Assembly (NCBI RefSeq): GCF_014650955.1
Contig: NZ_BMVY01000001.1
Span: forward strand, 248,001 to 312,000
Source of the DNA: Streptomyces tauricus
GTDB lineage: Bacteria; Actinomycetota; Actinomycetes; Streptomycetales; Streptomycetaceae
Direction: 5' to 3'
DNA: 64,000 bases
The notes beneath the pieces were generated by a model. The model did no database searches, was not told the DNA's origin, and worked only from the letters and a program-made list of their open reading frames with translations. Every line of letters starts with the position of its first letter. Position 1 is the stretch's first letter. Below, one piece after another: positions 19,237 through 27,735 of this stretch. Both the position numbers and the translations under genes were made by a program.

Positions 19237-20435
19237 AGCAGCCCGCGCACGAGGGAGGCCGGACGCGCTCCGCCACGCACCCGGGAGGCCGGCTGAAGCG
19301 CGCCGCGCGCCCGCGGCGGTGGGCCGCGGCCCGGCGCGTTCCGCCCCCGATGATGGACGCCCTGCTCATCGGCATCGCCCTGCTGGACATCTGGGTGCAC
19401 ATCGAGGACGACGAACCGCAGCGCAGGGCCGCCGCGCTGCTGGCCGCCGCGGCCCTGTCCCTGCGCCGCCACCTTCCGCTGGCGGCCTTCCTGTGCGCCC
19501 TGCCCGCGACCCTGGTCAGCGACGCGGTGTTCGCCACCCTGGCCGCGCTGTACGCCCTCGCCTCGCTGAGCCGCAGCCGGGTCCTCCTGGTGGTCTGCGC
19601 GCTGCTGTTCGCCGCCTGCGACATCACCTGGTGGATGTGGCCCTCGCCGACGTTCGCCGACTTCTCCGATCCCTCCGACCTGATCAACGTCACCTACAGC
19701 CTGGCCACCGCGGCGGCGCCGGTCTTCCTCGGCCAACTCGTGCAGGCGCGCCGCGAACTGTCGCTGCGGCTGGCCGAGATCTCCCAGGCGCGTGAGCACG
19801 GACGCGAACTGCTGGCCCAGAGCGTGCTGGCGAAGGAACGCGCGCAACTGGCCCGGGAGATGCACGACGTGGTCTCCCACCAGGTCAGTCTGATCGCGGT
19901 GCGCGCGGGAGCGCTGCAGGTGGGCAGTCAGGAGCCGATGGCGCAGGAGGCCGCGGCCACCATCAGACGGCTGAGCGTGCAGACCCTGGACGAACTGCGG
20001 CACATGGTGAGCGTGCTGCGCGCCGCAGGCAGCCGCCCCACGGAACTGACCCCGCAGCCGTCGCTTGCCGATCTGCGGCGGCTGGTCGACACCAGCGGTA
20101 TCGAGGCCGAGCTGCACACCGACCTGCCGGACGCCCTGCCCGCGACCATCCAGCGCGCTGTGTACCGCACCGTGCAGGAAGCGCTCACCAATGTCCGCAA
20201 GCACGCCCCCGGCGCGAGGGCCGCCATCCGTATACGGCTGGCCGAGGGGACGGTACGGGCCGCCGTGACCAACACCGCGCCCACCCGGCCCGCCCTGCTG
20301 CTGCCCGGCGCCCACCACGGCCTGGCCGGTCTGCGCCAGAGGGCCGAACTGCTGGGCGGCACCGTCATCGCCGGTCCCGCCGCCGACGGCGGTTATGAAC
20401 TGCACCTGTGCCTGCCGCTGCGGCAGACGCGGTGA
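19233..20435 (+). CDS. Two-component sensor histidine kinase (HisKA_3 type)
   Basis: A 400-residue kinase. A basic N-terminus is followed by four or five membrane segments (about 38-180), then a coiled coil and the dimerisation motif QLAREMHDVVSHQVSLIAVRAG with the phosphoacceptor histidine near 211. The HATPase domain has N-box EALTNVRKHAPG and G-box HHGLAGLRQRAELLGG. It is coupled to the response regulator by a 4-nt overlap. The short loops between membrane helices suggest it senses something in or near the membrane. Confidence 0.92.
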   Translation: MKQPAHEGGRTRSATHPGGRLKRAARPRRWAAARRVPPPMMDALLIGIALLDIWVHIEDDEPQRRAAALLAAAALSLRRHLPLAAFLCALPATLVSDAVFATLAALYALASLSRSRVLLVVCALLFAACDITWWMWPSPTFADFSDPSDLINVTYSLATAAAPVFLGQLVQARRELSLRLAEISQAREHGRELLAQSVLAKERAQLAREMHDVVSHQVSLIAVRAGALQVGSQEPMAQEAAATIRRLSVQTLDELRHMVSVLRAAGSRPTELTPQPSLADLRRLVDTSGIEAELHTDLPDALPATIQRAVYRTVQEALTNVRKHAPGARAAIRIRLAEGTVRAAVTNTAPTRPALLLPGAHHGLAGLRQRAELLGGTVIAGPAADGGYELHLCLPLRQTR

Positions 20436-20498
20436 GGCGCGTGAGCACTCCTCCGGTCCCCGCCGGACGTGCCGCGCCCGGCGGGCACCACCGGTGGA

Positions 20499-21164
20499 TC
20501 AGCGGAAGTTCACGTCGCTGCACAGGAAGTACGTCTGGTCCATGTGGGACGCCTGCCAGATCGTGTAGACGACATGGCGGCCACTGCGGCCGGAGGTGCT
20601 CACGTCGACGGCGTAGTTCTGACCGGGGGCGTACGTGCCGGTGCGGGCGACCAGTTGAAGGTCGTCCCAGGTAAGTGGCTGGGTGGCGGGGTCGAACCCT
20701 TGGCGTGTGACATAGACGAGGAGGTAGTCGGCGCCGTGGCTGGCCTGGTCGTGCAGCTTCACGGTGAAGTTGTTGCCGATGTCCGTCGTCTTCCAGGCGC
20801 CCACGGTGTCCAGGGAGTTGTAGCGGCCGCCCTCGGTCCGGCCGCCGCTGCACAGCTGCCCGTCGGGGACGACTGCCTCGAAGTTTCCGGCGGAGCCGTT
20901 ACGGTACAGCCCGTTCCAGTTCCACATGGCGTTCGAGTCGGCCTGCCACGCCTGCCAGCACATGGGGTCTTCCTGTGCCATGGCGGGGTTCTGGAAGTCG
21001 CTTCCCCAGCGGAGCCAGCAGCCGTAGTTGCGGGACGCCGGGTCGACCACCGAGCCGTGGGCGTGGGCCGGGGCGCTCCAGGGGATCAGGCAGAGCAGCA
21101 CGGCGGTGAGCAGGCTCAGGGCGAGGGTCGCCCGGGAAGAGCTGACGCGATCATGACAAGTCAA
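20499..21164 (-). CDS. Secreted AA10 lytic polysaccharide monooxygenase
   Basis: A 221-residue precursor. A signal peptide (about 1-35, core LALSLLTAVLLCLIPW, cleavage after APAHA) leaves His36 as the mature N-terminus, one arm of the copper histidine brace. The second brace histidine is in QASHGADYLLVYVTRQ. The mature protein is one AA10 domain with the family end TIWQASHMDQTYFLCSDVNF and no carbohydrate-binding module. TTG 21164 is the best start because AAAGGGG lies 6 nt upstream and places the signal peptide at the N-terminus. The opening HGSVVDPASRNYGCW resembles the AA10 group with mixed cellulose/chitin activity. A CebR-type box at 21281-21294 favours cellulose-linked control. Confidence 0.9.
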   Translation of the reverse strand: MTCHDRVSSSRATLALSLLTAVLLCLIPWSAPAHAHGSVVDPASRNYGCWLRWGSDFQNPAMAQEDPMCWQAWQADSNAMWNWNGLYRNGSAGNFEAVVPDGQLCSGGRTEGGRYNSLDTVGAWKTTDIGNNFTVKLHDQASHGADYLLVYVTRQGFDPATQPLTWDDLQLVARTGTYAPGQNYAVDVSTSGRSGRHVVYTIWQASHMDQTYFLCSDVNFR

Positions 21165-21280
21165 GGCGTGCCCCTTTCGGATGTGCCGGGAGTTTCCCGT
21201 GTCTTGAGGAGGTGGGGGATCAGGTCCTGCGGGCCGGGTCTGCGGGAGCGCACCGCAACCGTGGGGGTGCGCCGGAGGCG

Positions 21281-21294
21281 TGGGAGCGCTCCCG
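21281..21294. promoter_or_regulatory. CebR-type operator upstream of the LPMO gene
   Basis: TGGGAGCGCTCCCG matches the known CebR operator TGGGAGCGCTCCCA at 13 of 14 positions and is an almost perfect palindrome. It lies 117 nt upstream of the proposed LPMO start. CebR is the cellobiose-responsive repressor of cellulolytic genes in Streptomyces. Confidence 0.75.
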
Positions 21295-21353
21295 CGCCAC
21301 CCAGGCTGGGTGCGACGAAACGGAATGGCAACACTCGATTGCGCCAGATTCAC

Positions 21354-21384
21354 GCTCGGGCCGCTCGGGCCGCTCGGGCCGCTC
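21354..21384. repeat. 9-bp CGCTCGGGC tandem repeat between lysR and LPMO genes
   Basis: Three to four copies of CGCTCGGGC are followed by degenerate GTCCGAGCC/GTCCGGGCC units to about 21445. The direct repeat GATTCACGCTCG occurs at 21347-21358 and again at 21453-21464, bracketing the tract; the second copy covers the lysR stop codon. Confidence 0.8.
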
Positions 21385-21455
21385 GGGCCGCTCGAGCGTT
21401 CCGAGTCGTCCGAGCCGTCCGGGCCTCCCGGGCTGTCCGGGCCGCTGTGCCGGAT

Positions 21456-22364
21456 TCACGCTCGTGACGCGGTACGGAGCGCGGTTGCCACGCGCGTGAC
21501 GGGGTCGGTCGGCGGCTGCGGAAGCCGGGCCAGCAGCAGACGTCGCTGCTCCTGGGGCCCGCCGCGCACGGGCAGGACGCGTACCCCCGGCGGCGCGGCG
21601 GCGGCGAGTGAGGCGGGGATCGTGGTCAGTCCGCAGCCGGCGGCGACGAGCTGGAGTTTGGCCAGCCAGTCGCGGGCCGTGTGGACGATGTCGGGACGCT
21701 CGTCCAGGCCGGGCCACACCCCCAGCAACCGGTCCCCTCCGGCGGCGGATCCGGCGATCCAGCGCTGCCCCCGCAGGGCGGTCACGTCGATGTGCTCGCC
21801 GCGAGCCAGTGGATGGGCGGCGGGTACCGCGAGACACAGCGCGCGTTCCGTGAGGGTCTCCAGCGCCAACGGGGGCGACTCCGCGTCCGGCGGGCGGAAC
21901 GGGGGCGCCGCCGCCAACAGGGCCAGATCGAGACCGCCGGCCCGCAGGGCGCGTACCAGCGCCGGGGTGCTGCCCTCCCTGCTGACGACGTGCAGGCCGG
22001 GGTCGCTGCGGCGCAGCTCCGCCAGTGCCGCGGGCAGGAGCACGGCTCCCGCGCTGGGGAACCAGCCCAGTCGGACGGTCCCGGCCTGCCCGGGCAGACC
22101 GGACAGTTCGCGTGCGGTCGCGTCGATCTCGTCGAGCACGACCGTCGCGCGCCGTATGACGACATGGCCGGCCGCGGTCAGCCGCACCCCGTCGCGCCGC
22201 CGCTCCAGCAGCTCCGCGCCCGCCACCCGTTCGATCGAGGCGATCTGCCGGGAGACCGCCGACTGCGTGTACCCCAGCGACACCGCCGCCGCGGTGAAGC
22301 TCCCCTGCTCCGCCACCGCGCAGAAGACGCGCAGCGCGGTCAGTGACACCTGCGTGAAGTCCAT
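21456..22364 (-). CDS. LysR-family transcriptional regulator
   Basis: A 302-residue regulator. The N-terminal helix-turn-helix (LRVFCAVAEQGSFTAAAVSLGYTQSAVSRQIASIERVAG, about 10-48) is followed by the periplasmic-binding-like effector domain (about 90-295). It diverges from an SDR gene across a 70-bp intergenic region, the usual arrangement of a LysR activator and its target. The C-terminal end overlaps the second GATTCACGCTCG repeat. The effector is unknown. Confidence 0.92.
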   Translation of the reverse strand: MDFTQVSLTALRVFCAVAEQGSFTAAAVSLGYTQSAVSRQIASIERVAGAELLERRRDGVRLTAAGHVVIRRATVVLDEIDATARELSGLPGQAGTVRLGWFPSAGAVLLPAALAELRRSDPGLHVVSREGSTPALVRALRAGGLDLALLAAAPPFRPPDAESPPLALETLTERALCLAVPAAHPLARGEHIDVTALRGQRWIAGSAAGGDRLLGVWPGLDERPDIVHTARDWLAKLQLVAAGCGLTTIPASLAAAAPPGVRVLPVRGGPQEQRRLLLARLPQPPTDPVTRVATALRTASRA

Positions 22365-22398
22365 GAGGAATACGCATACCAGGTGTGCGCGACTCTCG

Positions 22399-22428
22399 TT
22401 GGACGCATGCCGCGAACCTTCCTAGCGT
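22399..22428 (+). promoter_or_regulatory. Predicted promoter of the SDR gene
   Basis: TTGGAC (22399-22404) and TAGCGT (22423-22428) form a sigma-HrdB-like promoter with an 18-bp spacer. The expected start of transcription, 6-7 nt further, falls on the ATG at 22435, predicting a leaderless mRNA. Confidence 0.65.
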
Positions 22429-22434
22429 GGCCCC

Positions 22435-23322
22435 ATGACCGCTTCACGCATCGCCCTCGTCACGGGGGCCAACCAAGGGCTCGGCCGCGCTCTCGTCGAA
22501 GGGCTGGCGGCCCGTATGGGCCCGGATGACATGGTTCTGCTCACCGGGCGCAGTCACCGGCGCGTCTCGGAGGCCGCCCGGGAGGTGGCGCGGGCGGCCG
22601 GTACGCGCAGCCGGGTGGAGGGCCGCGTGCTGGACGTCTGCGACCGCGAGGCCATCGCCCGCCTCGCCGGCGAACTGCGCACACGGCACGGCGGGGTCGA
22701 CATCGTCCTCTCCAACGCCATCGCCCGTCTGCTGCCCGAGGACTCCCAGGCCGAGCGGGCCGACGAGTTCATCGACGTGTCCAACACCGCCACCCACGCG
22801 ATCCTGCGCGCGTTCGGGCCCGTCCTGCGCCCGGGCGGCCGGCTGCTCGTCGTCGCCAGCACGCTGGGCACCCTCGGACACCTCGACCCGCGGCTGCACC
22901 ACCTGTTCGACGGTGTGAGCCTCGACCAGGTCGAGTACGCCGTCGAGTCCTGGCGCGGTGCCGTCCACTCCGGGACCGCCGAGGAGGCGGGCTGGCCGCG
23001 CTGGCTGAACGTGCCGTCCAAGGTGGCCCAGGTCGCCGCCGTCCGCGCGGTCGCCGCCGAACGCCGCGAGGGCGATCTCGCCGACGGGACCCTGATCGCC
23101 TCCGTGTGCCCCGGCATGGTCGACACCGCCACCTCACGCCCCTGGTTCAGCGACTACGGCCACGCCCAGTCGCCCGCCCGCGCCGCCCGCGCGGTGCTCG
23201 ACCTGGTCCTCGCCGAGCGGGTCGCCCCCGACCACTACGGCGAGCTGGTCCGGTTCGGAAAGGTGCTGCCCTGGTACAGCGGCACGCCTCCGACGGAACA
23301 GGACCGAATCCTCACACCCTGA
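22435..23322 (+). CDS. SDR-family NAD(P)-binding protein (carbonyl reductase-like)
   Basis: A 295-residue Rossmann-fold protein with cofactor motif TGANQGLG (about 10-17), ILSNA-type motif (VLSNAIAR) and a candidate catalytic serine in VVASTLGTL. At the site where SDR enzymes have Tyr-x-x-x-Lys it reads Asn-Val-Pro-Ser-Lys (LNVPSK), so the catalytic tyrosine seems to be missing although the lysine is kept. It may be a non-reductive or regulatory member. The divergent LysR regulator probably controls it, and a predicted promoter with no leader lies directly upstream. Confidence 0.85.
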   Translation: MTASRIALVTGANQGLGRALVEGLAARMGPDDMVLLTGRSHRRVSEAAREVARAAGTRSRVEGRVLDVCDREAIARLAGELRTRHGGVDIVLSNAIARLLPEDSQAERADEFIDVSNTATHAILRAFGPVLRPGGRLLVVASTLGTLGHLDPRLHHLFDGVSLDQVEYAVESWRGAVHSGTAEEAGWPRWLNVPSKVAQVAAVRAVAAERREGDLADGTLIASVCPGMVDTATSRPWFSDYGHAQSPARAARAVLDLVLAERVAPDHYGELVRFGKVLPWYSGTPPTEQDRILTP

Positions 23323-23627
23323 ATGCGCTGACCGTCGTCACCAACGACTTCACCACCGTGGACCAGCTGATGGCCGCCGCTCCCCACCTCGACCTCATCC
23401 ATGTCGGCGGGAGGGTGGAGTCCGCCGACCGGTCCGGCGTCGGCCGCCTCACCGCGACCGTCCTGCGGCAACTCGCCCTGGACATGGCCTTCATCAGCAC
23501 CAGCTCATGGGACCTCCTGCACGGGGTGACCACTCCCTCCGACCTCAAGGTGGAGGTCAAGCAGACGGCCATGGAGTGCACGGGCACCTCCGGAACCGCA
23601 CTGCATCTGGTGAAGCCTCAACAGTGA
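23322..23627 (+). pseudogene. DeoR-family regulator remnant (sensor domain fragment)
   Basis: About 100 codons with no plausible start. They encode ALTVVTNDF, HLDLIHVGGRV, DMAFISTSSWDLLHGVTTPSDLKVEVKQTAM, which matches the middle of the DeoR C-terminal sugar-sensing domain. The N-terminal helix-turn-helix and the first strand of the sensor are absent, and the end is replaced by unrelated residues (LVKPQQ). The fragment begins exactly where the SDR gene stops. It is best read as the leftover of a deleted regulator gene. Confidence 0.65.
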
Positions 23628-23651
23628 CATCCCCCGGGCGACGGTTGGTGG

Positions 23652-24395
23652 TCACCGGGACGGCGGAAGCCGGTAGACGGAGACGTGGGAGCGTGAGTCG
23701 GCGGTGAAGGCCGTGCCGTCCCAGTCGGCGTGCCTGGACTCCAGGTCGAGACCGGCGAGTTGGGCCATGAGGTCGAGTTCGGCCGGCCAGATGTATCGGT
23801 GCGGGCTGCGGAACAGCCGCGCCCGCTCGGTCTCGTCGAACCGGAAGTGGTGCGAGACGACGTGCTGGCGCAGGACGTCGTACGTGTCCAGACCGATGTA
23901 GTCGGGGTCGGACCGCCAGACCATGGCCTCCTGGCCCGGCGGGAGCTTGCGCAACTCAGGCACCCAGAGCTCGACCACGAACCGCCCACCGGGAATGAGA
24001 TGGCGGGCGGCATTGCGGAAACACTCCACCTGCTCGGCCTGCGTGAGGAGGTTCGAGATCGTGTTGTACACGAGATAGACCAGGCTGTACTCGCCCGGGG
24101 CGGCGGTCGTCGCCATGTCTCCGACGACCACGGGGATCGTCGCCTCGTCGGCCTTGGCGCGCAGTTGCTCCACCATCGGCGGTGACAGTTCGATGCCGGT
24201 GACGGGGACGCCTCGTCCGGCGAGCGGGACGGCCACCCGGCCGGTGCCGATGGCGAACTCCAGCGCGGCCCCTTCCCCCGCGAGGTCGGCGAGACGGTCC
24301 ACGGTCGGCCCCAGCGTCTCGGGCGCGAACATGCCGGTGCCGGGCGTGTCGTAGCGCCGCGCGGTGGCGGCGTCCCAGATCTCTGCCTGCTGCAT
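23652..24395 (-). CDS. Class I SAM-dependent methyltransferase
   Basis: A 247-residue protein with motif I LEFAIGTGRVAVPLAGRG (about 45-62), an acidic ribose-binding residue in TGIELSPPMVEQL, and the later segments LVYLVYNTISNLLTQ and HLIPGGRFVVELWVPEL. These place it in the Methyltransf_25/11 group. N-terminal AEIWDAATARRYDTPGTGMF is typical of a stand-alone Streptomyces subfamily. No linked biosynthetic genes hint at the substrate. It converges on the DeoR remnant. Confidence 0.85.
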   Translation of the reverse strand: MQQAEIWDAATARRYDTPGTGMFAPETLGPTVDRLADLAGEGAALEFAIGTGRVAVPLAGRGVPVTGIELSPPMVEQLRAKADEATIPVVVGDMATTAAPGEYSLVYLVYNTISNLLTQAEQVECFRNAARHLIPGGRFVVELWVPELRKLPPGQEAMVWRSDPDYIGLDTYDVLRQHVVSHHFRFDETERARLFRSPHRYIWPAELDLMAQLAGLDLESRHADWDGTAFTADSRSHVSVYRLPPSR

Positions 24396-24522
24396 TCCGT
24401 CAACGGTCGCCGCCGGCCGATGTGTTGTCCAACGGTTTTCTCTCTATGACGGGCAGCCGGCCGGCGCTTGAATGGGGGTGCTCCGAACGTCGTGGACGAG
24501 TGGGCCGAGGCGGGGGTCTGGC

Positions 24523-25710
24523 GTGAAGGCGATTGTCGTGGGTGCGGGCATCGGCGGACTGGCGGCAACGCTGAGCCTGCGCCGGTCCGGCCATGAGGTG
24601 ACGCTGGTCGAGCAGACACCGCGGTTCACCGAGATCGGCGCCGGTATCCAGCTCGCGCCCAACGCCACCCGCGTACTGCGGCGGTTCGGCCTGCTGGACG
24701 AGGTCGCCGCGCGGGCGTACCGCCCCTCCGAGATGTGCTTCCGTACCTGGTCCGACGGGACCGACGTCTGCCGCTACCGGCTGGGACGCGAGGTCGAGGA
24801 CGAGTTCGGGGCGCCCTACCTCCTCCTCCACCGCGCCGATCTGCGCGAGGCACTGGCGGCCGGAGTGCCGTCCGCTTCGGTGCGCCTGGACACCACGGTC
24901 GTCGGGATCGACCAGGACGACACGGCCGCCCATGTCACCACGGCGAGCGGCGAGCGACTGAGCGCGGATCTGGTCGTGGCGGCCGACGGCATACGGTCCG
25001 CGGCCCGCCAGTGGCTCTTCGGCGCGGACAAGGCACTCTTCTCGAGGACCGCCGCCTACCGGGCCCTGCTGCCGGCCGACCGGGTGGCCGATCTGGACCT
25101 GCCGGAACTCGCCGTCTGGATGGGACCGAGCCGCCACTTCGTCCACTACTGGGTACGTCGTGGGGAACTGCTCAACATGGTGGCCGTGTACACGGCGGAC
25201 GAGGCGCAGCAGACGCAGGAGTCGTGGACCGCGCGAGCCGAACCCGGGGAGCAGCTGGGTGAGTTCGCGGGCTGGGACCCCCGGGTGCTCCGCGTCCTGG
25301 AACGCGCCGGGCAGGTGTTCCGCTACGGCATCTACACACGAGCCCCGCTGGAGCGGTGGAACGTCGGACGGGTGACCCTGCTGGGCGACAGCGCCCACGC
25401 GATGGTGCCGTTCCTGGCCCAGGGCGCGGCCCAGGCGATCATGGACGCGGCTGTGCTCGGTGACGTACTCACCGACGCCACGCCGGCCGAGGTGCCGGGC
25501 GCACTCGACCGGTACGTACGCCGACGGCTGGCGACCGCCACGAGCGTGCAGGCCGGGGCCGCGCGGGCGGGCGACGAGTTCCACCTGCCGGACGGCCCCG
25601 AGGCCCGGACCCGCAACGCCCGGATGGCGGCCCACGCGGCCCGCAACAGGTTCATGCCGCAGTCGGCCGGCTGGAGGGACGCCGCCCGGCCGTCCCGGTC
25701 AGCGGGATGA
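24523..25710 (+). CDS. FAD-dependent aromatic hydroxylase (salicylate hydroxylase-like)
   Basis: A 395-residue group A flavin monooxygenase. It has the FAD-binding motif VVGAGIGGLAATLSLRRSG at the extreme N-terminus, the DG motif DLVVAADGIRSAAR and the GD motif VTLLGDSAHAMVPFLAQGAAQAIMDA. These fit the salicylate 1-hydroxylase / 6-hydroxynicotinate 3-monooxygenase group, which hydroxylates (often decarboxylating) small aromatic acids with NAD(P)H. GTG 24523 was chosen because it puts the Rossmann strand at residue 2. It converges on the alpha/beta hydrolase gene and overlaps it by 12 bp. It may process the aromatic acids released by the adjacent quercetinase operon. Confidence 0.87.
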   Translation: MKAIVVGAGIGGLAATLSLRRSGHEVTLVEQTPRFTEIGAGIQLAPNATRVLRRFGLLDEVAARAYRPSEMCFRTWSDGTDVCRYRLGREVEDEFGAPYLLLHRADLREALAAGVPSASVRLDTTVVGIDQDDTAAHVTTASGERLSADLVVAADGIRSAARQWLFGADKALFSRTAAYRALLPADRVADLDLPELAVWMGPSRHFVHYWVRRGELLNMVAVYTADEAQQTQESWTARAEPGEQLGEFAGWDPRVLRVLERAGQVFRYGIYTRAPLERWNVGRVTLLGDSAHAMVPFLAQGAAQAIMDAAVLGDVLTDATPAEVPGALDRYVRRRLATATSVQAGAARAGDEFHLPDGPEARTRNARMAAHAARNRFMPQSAGWRDAARPSRSAG

Positions 25711-26601
25711 ACGGGCGGTACGGTCCCGGCTGAAGTCCAGCGAGAGGGCGAAGCACCGCTCGACCTCGGCGTCGGGAAGGCCGTACCAGAGGTGATCGGC
25801 TCCGTCGATCAGCCGCAGGTCGGCCGGTACTCCGGCCTGCCGCAGAGCGGCGGCCAGCCGTATGCCCTGGTCGCTGGGGATGATGTGGTCCTCGGTGCCG
25901 TGCAGGACGAGGAACGGCGGCGCGTCGCCGGTGACGTGGTGGAGGGGGCTGGCGTCCCGGGTGCGGTCGGGCATGTCGGCCGGAGCCCCTCCGACCAGCA
26001 TCGCCTCGAAGGTGTGCCCGTCAGCCGGGTCCTCGGCGAGTGCGAGGAGATCGGTGGGGGCGTACCAGGTGACACAGCCCGTCACGGGTGGGACCGAGGG
26101 GCCGCGGCTGCCGGAGGTGAGAGCGAGCAGGGCGGCCAGGTGCCCGCCCGCGGACTCGCCCCACAGGACGGTTCGGGCGGAGTCCAGGCCGAGTTCACCG
26201 GCCCGCCCGTGCAGCCAGGCCAGCGCGGCGGACAGGTCGTCGACCTGGGCCGGATGCACGGCCTCGCCGCTGAGCCGGTAGGCGGGGCAGGCGACGGCGA
26301 ATCCCGCCTGGGCGAGGCGGGCGAACGGGCCGGGCTGCCAGGAGCGGAACGCGGGGCCCAGGTCACCACGCAGGCCGGTGCGCCAGGCGCCGCCGTGGAC
26401 GAAGACGATGACCGGGAGCGGCCCCTCGGGCTCCTCGGGGAGCCACAGGTCCAGTTCCAGGGGGCGGTGGCCGTCGGGCACCAGATAGGGGACGCCACGC
26501 AGCAGCCGTACGCCGGGGGCGGGCAGCGCCGCGGGCGGCAGGGGCAGCCCGGCCGGGTCGGGCGGGGCGAGGAGTGCGGCGAGGTCGGGTGCCAGGGACA
26601 T
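25699..26601 (-). CDS. Alpha/beta hydrolase (BD-FAE/HSL-type esterase)
   Basis: A 300-residue esterase with oxyanion motif VFVHGGAWRTG (about 86-96), nucleophile elbow WGESAGGHLAALLAL (serine about 160), an acid in LHGTEDHIIP and the catalytic histidine in DGADHLWYGLP. This is the hormone-sensitive-lipase/feruloyl-esterase-like arrangement. It lies 117 nt downstream of the amidohydrolase gene and probably ends the queD operon, although the gap allows a separate promoter. An attractive role is hydrolysis of the phenolic ester (depside) made by quercetinase; this is inference from position only. Confidence 0.85.
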   Translation of the reverse strand: MSLAPDLAALLAPPDPAGLPLPPAALPAPGVRLLRGVPYLVPDGHRPLELDLWLPEEPEGPLPVIVFVHGGAWRTGLRGDLGPAFRSWQPGPFARLAQAGFAVACPAYRLSGEAVHPAQVDDLSAALAWLHGRAGELGLDSARTVLWGESAGGHLAALLALTSGSRGPSVPPVTGCVTWYAPTDLLALAEDPADGHTFEAMLVGGAPADMPDRTRDASPLHHVTGDAPPFLVLHGTEDHIIPSDQGIRLAAALRQAGVPADLRLIDGADHLWYGLPDAEVERCFALSLDFSRDRTARSSR

Positions 26602-26718
26602 GGGTTCCTCCGGGATCCGCGGCCGGGAGCGGCGGCTCGGTGCGCGTTCGGTGGGCGTTCGGTGGGCGGGGCTTCGGTGAACGGGCCTGCGGTGAACAGG
26701 GCTTCCGTGTACGGGACT

Positions 26719-27735
26719 TCAGCGGGCGAGGCGGGGCAGCAGCCGCTCCGCGTTGGCCGTGGTCAGGGAGCGCCAGGTGACGCCTTCACCCGAAGCCGAA
26801 CCCGGCACCGAAGCCGAACCCGGGACCGGGACGGGGATCGGGACCGGGGCCGCGTCGACCGAGGCGACGTGCGCCTCGGCGGCGGCCGGCGGGGTCCAGC
26901 AGTAGTCGCTCCCGTACAGCAGCCGGTCGGGCTCGACCAGGCTCAGGAGCGCGGGGACCTGGCGGGGGAACGGGGTGCCGGCGAGGTCGTAGTACAGGCG
27001 GCGCAGTTGCGCGAGGGCGTCGGGCACGCCCTGGTCGTCGGGCATGAACAGCTTCATGAAGCCGTTGACGCGGTCCGCGAGCACGGGCAGGGCGCCGCCG
27101 CAGTGGGGGACGACGACCTTCAGGTCGGGGTGGCGTTCGAGGGTGCCCGCGAACAGCAGGTCCGTGACGGTCCGCGCGGTGTCGAAGACGAACTCCACCA
27201 TGGGGCGCGGCCGTCCGAGCGCGGACTGCTCCCAGCACACCGGAGAGGTGGGGTGGAGGAAGACCACGGCGTCGCGCCGGGCGAGTTCGGCGAAGACCGG
27301 CTCCAGCCCCGCGTCACCGAGATAGACACCATGGGTGTTGGTCTCCAGGACCACCCCGTCGGCTCCGAGGGTGTCGAAGGCGTACGCGATCTCTTCGAGA
27401 GCCCCGTCGACGTCGGGCAGGGGCAGTGAGGCGAACAGGCCGAAGCGGCCCGGGTGTTCGCGGACCACGGCCGCGCTCTCCTCGTTGACCTCGCGCGCCA
27501 GGCGCCTGGCCGCGGCGTCGTCGCCGAAGTGCACCCCGGGGGAGGAGAGCGACAGCATCGCCGTGCCGATACCGCAGCGGTCCATCAGGTCCAGATGGGC
27601 GGCGGGCGACCAGGTGGGCCAGCCGGGCATGCCGTCGGGCAGCTCGTGTCCGGCGGCCCTGGCCCGGCGGACATAGGACTCGGTGACGAAGTGGGCGTGC
27701 ACGTCGATGAGGCGCGGAGCTTCAGGGGCGGTCAT
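26719..27735 (-). CDS. ACMSD-like amidohydrolase (probable aromatic acid decarboxylase)
   Basis: A 338-residue TIM-barrel metalloenzyme of the amidohydrolase-2 family. Metal ligands are visible as DVHAHF (about 11-16), FLHPTSP, VVPHCGGALP and GSDYCW. This is the pattern of ACMSD, 6-methylsalicylate and gamma-resorcylate decarboxylases, which remove CO2 from aromatic acids without oxygen. Near the C-terminus a Val/Pro then Gly/Ser/Ala insert is encoded by short repeats (about 26788-26850). It follows the second XapX gene with a 14-nt overlap, so it belongs to the queD operon. Confidence 0.85.
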   Translation of the reverse strand: MTAPEAPRLIDVHAHFVTESYVRRARAAGHELPDGMPGWPTWSPAAHLDLMDRCGIGTAMLSLSSPGVHFGDDAAARRLAREVNEESAAVVREHPGRFGLFASLPLPDVDGALEEIAYAFDTLGADGVVLETNTHGVYLGDAGLEPVFAELARRDAVVFLHPTSPVCWEQSALGRPRPMVEFVFDTARTVTDLLFAGTLERHPDLKVVVPHCGGALPVLADRVNGFMKLFMPDDQGVPDALAQLRRLYYDLAGTPFPRQVPALLSLVEPDRLLYGSDYCWTPPAAAEAHVASVDAAPVPIPVPVPGSASVPGSASGEGVTWRSLTTANAERLLPRLAR

